Source: Prevotellaceae bacterium UBA2718 (lineage in GTDB: Bacteria > Bacteroidota > Bacteroidia > Bacteroidales > Bacteroidaceae). Taken from it: a stretch of 5,323 bases of DNA. Numbering within the stretch: the stretch's first letter is position 1; every line of letters starts with the position of its first letter. Positions 1 to 5,323 of this stretch are shown here, one piece after another. The DNA lies in contig DEKQ01000063.1 in the NCBI GenBank assembly GCA_002353975.1, positions 1 to 5,323 of the forward strand, in the 5' to 3' direction. The notes below the pieces were generated by a model. It ran no database searches. It was given only the letters and a program-made list of their open reading frames with translations, and was not told the DNA's origin. The translations under genes were made by a program, and so were the position numbers.

Positions 1-27
1 AAATAACCCTTTTGACTCCCGAAAGCA
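1..27 (+). other. Intergenic junction upstream of the SurA-like gene
   Basis: This short stretch contains an in-frame-capable TAA at 4-6, which could be the stop codon of an upstream gene, but too little sequence is present to confirm a reading frame. No strong Shine-Dalgarno motif precedes the ATG at 28, which is usual in Bacteroidota, and there is no complete TAnnTTTG promoter box. The SurA-like gene is therefore probably transcribed from further upstream. In Bacteroidales the preceding genes are often another parvulin and guaB; that is recalled context and not visible here. Confidence 0.3.
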
Positions 28-1392
28 ATGAAGAGACTCTTTGTAAGCATAATGACGCTGCTGCTTACCCTTGCCGTTCAGGCAGAGGTGGGCAAGGATA
101 GCATCAACTATATAGATGAGGTGGTATGGGTAGTAGGCGATGAAGCCATCCTGCGCTCAGACATAGAGGTGGCCCGAATGCAGGCCGAACAGGAAGGCGT
201 CAAGTGGGATGGTGACCCCGATTGCCGCATACCGGAGCAGATTGCCGTGCAGAAACTGTTCCTCAACCAGGCCGTCATAGACAGTATCGAGGTGACGGAG
301 AGTGAGGTGGCACAGGCTGTGGACCAGCAGATTAACAGCTGGATACAGATGATCGGCTCACAAGAGAAACTGGAGGAATATCGCAAACAGACCGTGACGC
401 AGATGCGCGCGGAGCTGCATGATGAGTTCAAGAACCGCGAGATATCATCCCGTATGCGCAAAAAGTTGGTGGAAGACGTCAAGGTGACGCCTGCCGATGT
501 GCGCCGTTACTTCAATGACGTGCCTCAGGACAGCCTGCCCATCATCCCGACCACCGTGGAGGTGCAGATAATAACCAATGAGCCACGCGTGCCTATAGAG
601 GAGATTAACAAGGTGAAGGATGAGCTGCGCGACTATACGGAGCGTGTGCAGTCTGGCAGAACGTCGTTTGCCACGTTGGCACGCCTGTACTCCGAGGACC
701 CGGGCTCAGCCCGACAGGGTGGAGAGATGGACTACATCGGACGCGGAATGCTTGACCCGGCCTTCGCACAGGTGGCCTTCAACCTCACCGACCCCAAGAA
801 GATTTCAAAGATTGTGGAGTCTGAATTCGGCTTCCACATCATTCAGCTCATCGACAAACGCGGCGACAAAATCAAGTGCCGCCACATCCTTCGCAAGCCC
901 AATGTGCCGCAGGAGGCCATAGACCGCATGATGGCGCGCATGGACTCTATCGCCACAGAGCTGAGGGAAGGAAAGTTCCCGTTTGAGGAAGGCGCCACAT
1001 TCATCTCTGACGATAAGGACACCCGCAATAACAAGGGCCTCATGTCTAATGTCACCGAAGCTGGCCGCACTTCGCGTTTCGAGATGAAAGACCTGCCTAC
1101 GGAGATAGCCCGCGTGGTAGATACGTTGAAGGTAGGCCAGGTATCAGCCCCCTTCACTATGATAAACTCACGTGGCAAGACCACCTGCGTCATTGCCAAG
1201 CTGAAGAACCGCACCGAGAGTCACCGTGCCAAAATAACGGAAGACTTTCAGGTGATGAGCAATATCGTGCTGGAGAAGGAGCGCCAGAAGGTGTTGCGCG
1301 AGTGGATACAGAAGAAGATTAAGGACACCTATGTACGTATGGACGACCGCTATAAGGGTTGCGACTTTGAATACGACGGATGGGTAAGATAA
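28..1392 (+). CDS. SurA-like periplasmic peptidyl-prolyl cis-trans isomerase/chaperone (two parvulin domains)
   Basis: A 454-residue secreted parvulin-family protein. Residues 1-19 look like a Sec signal peptide (Lys2-Arg3, hydrophobic core, cleavage likely after VQA before Glu20). Residues about 25-165 resemble the SurA N-terminal chaperone domain (VVGDEAILRSDIEVAR at 35-50). Parvulin domain 1 spans about 175-277, with SEDPGSARQGGEMDYIGRG (222-240) and FGFHII (267-272). A more divergent parvulin domain 2 spans about 281-393 and begins CRHILRK (284-290). The C-terminal helix (about 400-432) may pack on the N-terminal domain as in SurA. By family knowledge such proteins escort unfolded outer-membrane beta-barrel proteins through the periplasm. 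Each parvulin domain keeps only one of the two histidines typical of active parvulins (His270 in domain 1, His286 in domain 2), so isomerase activity is uncertain and a chaperone role is safer. The ATG at 28 gives a good signal peptide. The end overlaps the next gene by 13 nt, which implies an operon. Confidence 0.92.
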   Translation: MKRLFVSIMTLLLTLAVQAEVGKDSINYIDEVVWVVGDEAILRSDIEVARMQAEQEGVKWDGDPDCRIPEQIAVQKLFLNQAVIDSIEVTESEVAQAVDQQINSWIQMIGSQEKLEEYRKQTVTQMRAELHDEFKNREISSRMRKKLVEDVKVTPADVRRYFNDVPQDSLPIIPTTVEVQIITNEPRVPIEEINKVKDELRDYTERVQSGRTSFATLARLYSEDPGSARQGGEMDYIGRGMLDPAFAQVAFNLTDPKKISKIVESEFGFHIIQLIDKRGDKIKCRHILRKPNVPQEAIDRMMARMDSIATELREGKFPFEEGATFISDDKDTRNNKGLMSNVTEAGRTSRFEMKDLPTEIARVVDTLKVGQVSAPFTMINSRGKTTCVIAKLKNRTESHRAKITEDFQVMSNIVLEKERQKVLREWIQKKIKDTYVRMDDRYKGCDFEYDGWVR

Positions 1393-3230
1393 AACATACT
1401 ACATATACGAAGCATAGAACCGTCATCCTGATGGTTCTATGCCTTTTTTGTTTCTCCCTGTCTTACTCTGCACGTCCCCGTGGAAAGGCGCGTGCACGTA
1501 AGGCGCGTAGCACCGATACCCGCGTCTATCTGGAACATGCCGACACGCTGTCATACGACATCTACGGGCCTCATCCCGATGCACAGTTCGTCAGGGGCAA
1601 AGTGTCATTCCGCCATCGGGGCATGCATCTCACCTGCGACACGGCGTATTTCTATGAGAACAGCAACTCCTTTGAGGCCTATGGCAACGTGAAACTGCGT
1701 CAGGGAGACACGCTGACACTCGTCAGCCGCAGGGGATATTACGACGGAAACAATGAGATGGCACATGCGTGGGACGACGTAATACTCACCCACCGTAATG
1801 AGAAGCTCTACTGCGACACCCTTGACTTTGACCGTATGTACGGTATCGCGGATGCCTACGGAGCAGAAGGCATCAAGCTGACCAACAAGAAAGACGTGCT
1901 GACCGCAGACTGGGGACGCCACTTCACGGATACGGACCACAGCGAGTTCTTCTATAATGTGGTGCTGACAAACGATAACGGGCTGCGCATTGACACCGAT
2001 ACGATGTACTATTACAACAAGACATCAAGGGCGCATATCACCGGTCCGTCTGTGATAAAGCAGAAGAGCAGCACCGTGCACAGCGAGGATTGCTGGTATA
2101 ACACCGCCACGGAGCAGTCGGAACTCTACGGTCGCTCAACTATATATGACGGCTCTAAGACCATCACGGCAGACAGTCTGTATCACGATGACAAGACCGG
2201 AAGCAGCGAAGGTCACGGCAATGTCGTGTATAACGACACGACAAACAAGAACATGCTCACGGGAGAATACGTGCTGTACCACGACAAGACAGGTGACGGC
2301 TACGCCACCAACCGTGCCGTTGCCATAGACTATTCGCAGAAGGACACGCTGTGGATGCACGGTGACACCATACGCATATATACGATAGACATCAATACCG
2401 ACTCCGTTCAGCGTGAGGTGTATTGCTATAACCACGTCCGCGCATACCGCCGTGACCTGCAGGCAGTGTGCGACTCGCTCGTATTCCTCTCCAAAGACTC
2501 GTGTATGACGATGTATAAGGACCCTGTAGTGTGGACTCAGGGCAATCAGTTGCTGGGCGAGGAGATCAAGGTCTATATGAATGACTCCACCATACGCTAT
2601 GCCGAGGTGCTCCGTCAGGCGCTGACGGTGGAGCAGATGAGTGACTCAGTACACTTCAATCAGGTGGCTTCCAGGGAGATGCGCTCCTTCTTCGTCGATG
2701 GAAAGGTGCGCCAGAACTGGGCCATAGGCAATGTGCAGATAGTCTATTACCCCATAGATGACGGCGACTCCACCATCATCGGGCTCAACTATACGGAGAC
2801 CGATACGATGAAGATGTATATCAATCCTGAGCAGAAGCTGGAGAAAATATGGATGAGCAAGAACAGCGGAACGCTCTATCCGCTCACCCAGACGCCGCCG
2901 GAGAAGCATCGCCTGCCTAACTTCGCGTGGTTTGACTATATGCGCCCTACGGACAAGAATGACATCTTCGTGTGGAAACCCAAGACCGCCGGCACGGAGC
3001 TGAAGGAAGAAAGGGAGCGCGTAGCTCCGCGCAGGGCAAAGCGCTCAACACGGGAAACTGCGGAATCCGCAGAGTCGGCAAGCCCGGAATCCCCGGCAAC
3101 CCCGGAAGCTCCGGCAACTCCGGAATTGCCGGAAAAACCGGAATCGCCGGATAATCCGGATAATCCGGAACTGCCGGAAAAGCCAGAAACGACGCTCCCC
3201 GCCTCTTCATCAGAGAAATTAACCCCATAA
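1380..3230 (+). CDS. OstA/LptA-like periplasmic protein with a repetitive Pro/Glu tail
   Basis: A 616-residue exported protein. Residues 1-14 are a basic n-region, 15-30 are hydrophobic, and cleavage is likely near SYS-A (about 30-31). No lipobox is visible. Residues about 55-490 form a ladder of roughly 30-40-residue units, each with a D-[TS]-x-x-[YF] type turn followed by a G-x-V/L strand (for example around 87, 119, 146, 178, 207, 239, 265, 296, 329, 365). This is the signature of the OstA/LptA beta-jellyroll that carries lipopolysaccharide between membranes. It is much longer than E. coli LptA (about 185 residues) and lacks an evident LptD barrel. Residues 547-559 are basic, and 569-604 are twelve Pro-x-x triplets rich in PE. 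The ATG at 1380 overlaps the SurA-like gene by 13 nt. An ATG at 1431 is an alternative but would remove the positive n-region of the signal peptide, so 1380 is preferred. Family assignment is firm; a lipopolysaccharide-bridge role is inferred. Confidence 0.85.
   Translation: MGKIKHTTYTKHRTVILMVLCLFCFSLSYSARPRGKARARKARSTDTRVYLEHADTLSYDIYGPHPDAQFVRGKVSFRHRGMHLTCDTAYFYENSNSFEAYGNVKLRQGDTLTLVSRRGYYDGNNEMAHAWDDVILTHRNEKLYCDTLDFDRMYGIADAYGAEGIKLTNKKDVLTADWGRHFTDTDHSEFFYNVVLTNDNGLRIDTDTMYYYNKTSRAHITGPSVIKQKSSTVHSEDCWYNTATEQSELYGRSTIYDGSKTITADSLYHDDKTGSSEGHGNVVYNDTTNKNMLTGEYVLYHDKTGDGYATNRAVAIDYSQKDTLWMHGDTIRIYTIDINTDSVQREVYCYNHVRAYRRDLQAVCDSLVFLSKDSCMTMYKDPVVWTQGNQLLGEEIKVYMNDSTIRYAEVLRQALTVEQMSDSVHFNQVASREMRSFFVDGKVRQNWAIGNVQIVYYPIDDGDSTIIGLNYTETDTMKMYINPEQKLEKIWMSKNSGTLYPLTQTPPEKHRLPNFAWFDYMRPTDKNDIFVWKPKTAGTELKEERERVAPRRAKRSTRETAESAESASPESPATPEAPATPELPEKPESPDNPDNPELPEKPETTLPASSSEKLTP
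3084..3191 (+). repeat. Tandem 9-nt repeat coding the Pro-x-x tail of the OstA-like protein
   Basis: Twelve in-frame 9-nt units of the form CCG-GAN/GCA-NNN (last unit CCA-GAA-ACG) encode the triplets PES PAT PEA PAT PEL PEK and then PES PDN PDN PEL PEK PET. Units 8 and 9 (3147-3155 and 3156-3164) are identical. The pair PEL-PEK occurs twice (units 5-6 and 10-11) with synonymous differences, which suggests older block duplication followed by drift. The recurrent CCGG core makes the region prone to slippage. The predicted polypeptide should be extended and unstructured, with net negative charge. Confidence 0.9.
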
Positions 3231-3246
3231 GCCCTATTCTCTCACC

Positions 3247-5097
3247 ATGGATATAATACAACTCTTACCTGACAGCGTTGCCAACCAGATAGCAGCCGGT
3301 GAGGTGATACAGCGTCCCGCATCGGTCATCAAAGAGCTGGTGGAGAATGCCATTGATGCAGGTGCACACAACATTCAGGTGCTCATCGTTGATGCGGGGA
3401 AGACTTCTGTGCAGGTCATTGACGATGGTTGTGGTATGTCTGATACCGATGCGCGACTGTCCTTTGAGCGGCATGCCACATCAAAGATACGCCAGGCCAC
3501 CGACCTCTTCTCGCTCCACACGATGGGATTTCGCGGTGAGGCACTGGCTTCCATCGCTGCCGTAGCGCAGGTGACGCTGCAGACACGCGCACGCGACGAG
3601 GAGGTGGGCACGCGCCTCGTCATCTCAGGCTCGCGCTTTGAGGGGCAGGAGGTAGTGTCGTGTCCGGTTGGGTCTAACTTCCTTATTGAGAATTTGTTCT
3701 TCAATGTCCCCGCACGCAGGAAGTTCCTGAAGTCCAACAGCACTGAGATGTCAAACATCGTGCAGGCTCTGGAGCGCATCGTGTTGGTATATCCCGAAAT
3801 CAATTTCACCTTATATAATAATGGTATGGAGGTGCATCGCTATCTGGCCGGCACCCTAAAGCAGCGCATCATCGATGTGTTTGGCAAGCGGATAGGCAAG
3901 GATCTCCTCCCGATAGAGGCCACCACGTCGCTCTGTCACATCAGCGGCTTCGTGGGTTCGCCGCAGTCGGCCAGGAAGAAGGGCAACAATCAGTTCTTCT
4001 TTGTCAATGGCCGCTACATGAAGCACCCTTATTTCCACAAGGCGGTACTGTCGGCTTTTGACCGGTTGCTGCCCGAGGGGGAGCAGATATCTTATTTCAT
4101 CTATTTCGATGTGAACCCCGAGGAGATAGACGTGAACATCCATCCCGTCAAGACAGAGATAAAATTCCAGAACGAGCAGTCTATATGGCAAATTCTGATG
4201 GCAGCCGTGCGCGATGCCGTAGGCAATTTCTCTGCCGTTGATATGATTGATTTTGACACTGAGGGCAAGCCCGAAATACCTGTATTCAACCCCGATGAGA
4301 ACCGCGACATCCCTGCTCCCCGCATCAGTTTCAATCCCCAGTATAATCCTTTCACCGCAACGGACAGCAAAGCTATCAGGTCGTCTTCCGCTATGATGCC
4401 TGAGAGTTCCGTCTCTCAGGCAGGTCCCAAGGCTCCCGGTTTTGCCGACTTCACCCGCAGCCGCCAACAGTCTTCGGCACCGGTGGGGTGGGAGACACTA
4501 TTTGAAAAGCCTGCTGCCGAGGAACCGCTCCAGTACTCCGTCTTCCCTGCGCAGTTGGCGGGGCAGTACATCCTGTGTGAGACGCAGAAGGGCCTGATGC
4601 TCATTGACCAGAACAGGGCAAGCCAGCGCATACTCTATGAGCAGTATATGAAGTCGCTCACGGAGCATAGCGCCCACACACAGAAGGTGCTTTTCCCCGA
4701 GGTGGTGCAGTTTCCTCCGGCAGCCCATGCGCACCTGGATACCATCATACCCGAGCTGACTACCCTCGGTTTTGAGTTGACAAACCTTGGCGGCGGCAGC
4801 TATTCCGTTGAGGGAACGCCCGCAGGCCTTGGAGGTATGGATGCCGCAGCTCTCGTCAGCGACCTCGTGCAGGCAGCAATAGACAGTGGAATCAACGTGA
4901 CAGAGGAGTTACACTCCATCATCGCCACCAAGTTGGCAGAAGAGGCGGCATCGCCTGTAGGCGTTGTCATGAGTAGTGAGGAGGTGGAAAACCTGGTGAA
5001 ACAGCTGTTCCAATGTTCCGTTACGCGATATACTCCCAGTGGCAAACCCATCATCGTAATTATCTCACATGAGGAGATAACACGCAAGTTTGGGTAG
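3247..5097 (+). CDS. mutL: DNA mismatch repair protein MutL
   Basis: A 616-residue MutL, the ATPase that couples MutS mismatch recognition to downstream repair steps. The N-terminal GHKL ATPase is intact: KELVENAIDAG (29-39) with Glu30 and Asn34 at the catalytic and Mg-binding positions, DDGCGM (59-64), TSK (78-80), GFRGEALASI (94-103), FFNVPARRKFLK (151-162), and DVNIHPVKTEIKF (295-307) with Lys302 at the conserved lysine. A variable linker runs from about 335 to 425, and the dimerisation domain from about 427 to 616. In that domain the endonuclease motif DQHA(X)2E(X)4E reads DQNRASQRILYE (454-465), and the zinc-site CPHGRP region reads YTPSGKP (595-601). Catalytic incision is therefore doubtful. 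QKVLFP (479-484) sits where MutL proteins carry their sliding-clamp motif. The length is typical. The start lies 16 nt after the OstA-like gene, and no strong ribosome-binding site is visible. Probably co-transcribed with the two genes upstream, although functionally unrelated to them. Confidence 0.97.
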   Translation: MDIIQLLPDSVANQIAAGEVIQRPASVIKELVENAIDAGAHNIQVLIVDAGKTSVQVIDDGCGMSDTDARLSFERHATSKIRQATDLFSLHTMGFRGEALASIAAVAQVTLQTRARDEEVGTRLVISGSRFEGQEVVSCPVGSNFLIENLFFNVPARRKFLKSNSTEMSNIVQALERIVLVYPEINFTLYNNGMEVHRYLAGTLKQRIIDVFGKRIGKDLLPIEATTSLCHISGFVGSPQSARKKGNNQFFFVNGRYMKHPYFHKAVLSAFDRLLPEGEQISYFIYFDVNPEEIDVNIHPVKTEIKFQNEQSIWQILMAAVRDAVGNFSAVDMIDFDTEGKPEIPVFNPDENRDIPAPRISFNPQYNPFTATDSKAIRSSSAMMPESSVSQAGPKAPGFADFTRSRQQSSAPVGWETLFEKPAAEEPLQYSVFPAQLAGQYILCETQKGLMLIDQNRASQRILYEQYMKSLTEHSAHTQKVLFPEVVQFPPAAHAHLDTIIPELTTLGFELTNLGGGSYSVEGTPAGLGGMDAAALVSDLVQAAIDSGINVTEELHSIIATKLAEEAASPVGVVMSSEEVENLVKQLFQCSVTRYTPSGKPIIVIISHEEITRKFG

Positions 5098-5165
5098 GAA
5101 TAAGGGCACATTTCGCCTGATTTTCAATTATTTTCTACCCTAATGGAAACTTTTTTGTAAAATTA

Positions 5166-5197
5166 TTTGGCTGTTTCACAAAAAAGCCTTACCTTTG
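5166..5197 (+). promoter_or_regulatory. Bacteroidota-type promoter for the downstream tRNA
   Basis: A TTTG element at 5166-5169 is followed after 20 nt by TACCTTTG at 5190-5197, an exact match to the TAnnTTTG -7 box with spacing in the usual range for the Bacteroidota primary sigma factor. The surroundings are AT-rich and lie outside any gene. Transcription would start a few bases downstream, at about 5202-5206, leaving a leader of about 100 nt before the tRNA at 5304. This is the only convincing promoter noticed in the window. Confidence 0.85.
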
Positions 5198-5203
5198 CAC
5201 TCG

Positions 5204-5239
5204 CTTTTCAAAATTAAGCTCCATAAGCGTTTTGAAAGG
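5204..5239 (+). other. Inverted repeat at the 5' end of the tRNA leader
   Basis: Positions 5204-5213 can pair with 5230-5239 in a 10-bp stem (TTTCAAAA against TTTTGAAA, extended by one U-G and one C-G pair) around a 16-nt loop. A competing pairing joins CGCTT (5202-5206) with AAGCG (5225-5229). The stem starts almost exactly at the expected transcription start, so it could cap the precursor's 5' end or bear on early transcription. The complementarity is seen directly; any function is inferred. Confidence 0.4.
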
Positions 5240-5256
5240 GCGTTTAGCTTTTATAA

Positions 5257-5275
5257 CGGTTGACTTCGTCCACCG
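5257..5275 (+). other. Small imperfect hairpin in the tRNA leader
   Basis: CGGT (5257-5260) pairs with ACCG (5272-5275) and GAC (5262-5264) with GTC (5268-5270), separated by one U/C mismatch and closed by a 3-nt TTC loop. It is followed by AAAA and not by a T-run, so it does not look like an intrinsic terminator. Its role, if any, is unknown. Confidence 0.35.
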
Positions 5276-5288
5276 CAAAAGCAAAAAG

Positions 5289-5305
5289 CCTCAGTAGCAC
5301 TGAGG
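5289..5305 (+). other. Hairpin overlapping the mature tRNA 5' end
   Basis: CCTCAG (5289-5294) and CTGAGG (5300-5305) form a perfect 6-bp stem with the loop TAGCA. The 3' arm includes the first two nucleotides of the tRNA, so this fold competes with the acceptor stem across the site RNase P must cut. No T-run follows, so it is not an intrinsic terminator. Confidence 0.45.
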
Positions 5306-5323
5306 GCGTTTAGCTCAGCTGGT
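5304..5323 (+). tRNA. tRNA gene, 5' fragment cut by the window end (isotype not determinable)
   Basis: The last 20 nt read as the 5' end of a canonical tRNA: acceptor strand GGGCGTT (5304-5310), U8 and A9, D-stem GCTC (5313-5316), A14, and the invariant G18-G19 (5321-5322) of the D-loop. The anticodon and 3' half lie beyond the window, so the amino acid cannot be assigned. The gene sits about 100 nt downstream of a strong promoter and may head a tRNA operon. Confidence 0.9.

Larger units (their letters stand above)
5237..5315 (+). repeat. 13-nt direct repeat: leader copy of the tRNA 5' end
   Basis: AGGGCGTTTAGCT occurs at 5237-5249 and again at 5303-5315, 66 nt apart. The second copy is the base before the tRNA plus its first 12 nt (the whole 5' acceptor strand, U8, A9 and the start of the D-stem). 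The first copy continues as TTTATAACGG rather than a D-arm, so it is not a tRNA. It could be the relic of a former tRNA copy or an element of the precursor that imitates the acceptor strand. Confidence 0.75.

Noticed and set aside
1431..1433. Alternative start of the OstA-like gene
   Set aside because: Starting here would drop the basic n-region and leave a signal peptide without positive charge; 1380 gives a better export signal and an operon-like overlap.
2972..3154. Forward-frame peptide with collagen-like Gly-x-y repeats (GNPGSSGNSGIAG)
   Set aside because: It is the +1/+2 reading of the 9-nt CCGG repeat in the OstA-like gene; any frame through that repeat gives a periodic peptide.
2947..3261. 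Minus-strand open frame with Pro-x-x repeats
   Set aside because: It is the antisense reading of the same tandem repeat, with no independent support as a gene.
3375..3809. 144-residue minus-strand open frame
   Set aside because: Antisense to the most conserved part of MutL, with no family resemblance and no promoter seen.
3856..4467. 203-residue open frame on the minus strand
   Set aside because: It lies wholly inside mutL antisense to conserved ATPase-domain sequence, has no recognisable domain, and is explained by codon bias of the true gene.
5103..5124. Possible weak terminator after mutL
   Set aside because: AGG/CCT plus C-G pairing with a bulged G gives only about four base pairs before TTTT; this is too weak to call. 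A T-run at 5151-5156 has no stem before it.
5238..5303. A second complete tRNA beginning at the leader copy of GGGCGTTTAGCT
   Set aside because: After 12 matching bases there is no D-loop GG, no anticodon arm and no GGTTC T-loop, so it is at most a fragment.

Overview
The window reads as a chromosomal segment from a Bacteroidota bacterium, most likely order Bacteroidales and perhaps Prevotellaceae. Three things point there: the gene content and order (SurA-like parvulin, long OstA-like protein, MutL of the divergent Bacteroidales type), the lack of convincing Shine-Dalgarno sequences before the genes, and a textbook Bacteroidota promoter (TTTG, 20 nt, TAnnTTTG) ahead of a tRNA gene. The genus is inference. 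All genes lie on the + strand and no mobile element, CRISPR array or sign of recent transfer was seen.

Layout: positions 1-27 are the junction to an unseen upstream gene. Positions 28-1392 encode a secreted SurA-like peptidyl-prolyl isomerase/chaperone. Positions 1380-3230, overlapping it by 13 nt, encode a 616-residue OstA/LptA-like periplasmic protein with a ladder of about 14 beta-rungs and a proline/glutamate tail built from twelve 9-nt repeats (3084-3191). After a 16-nt gap, 3247-5097 encodes MutL, with an intact ATPase half but a C-terminal half that has lost most recognisable endonuclease and metal-site residues while keeping a likely beta-clamp-binding motif. A 206-nt AT-rich gap (5098-5303) holds a promoter, a roughly 100-nt leader with several possible stems and a 13-nt copy of the tRNA 5' end, and then the first 20 nt of a tRNA gene cut off by the window edge.

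The first two genes form an outer-membrane biogenesis pair: a periplasmic chaperone for beta-barrel proteins next to a protein of the lipopolysaccharide-transport (OstA/Lpt) fold. This parallels the lptD-surA neighbourhood of Escherichia coli. MutL appears to be co-transcribed with them but works in DNA mismatch repair. The tRNA belongs to a separate transcription unit.

I found no clearly new multi-gene system. The points most worth a second look are the reciprocal loss of catalytic-type histidines in the two parvulin domains, the tandem-repeat tail of the OstA-like protein, the endonuclease-poor MutL, and the duplicated tRNA 5' end in the tRNA leader.
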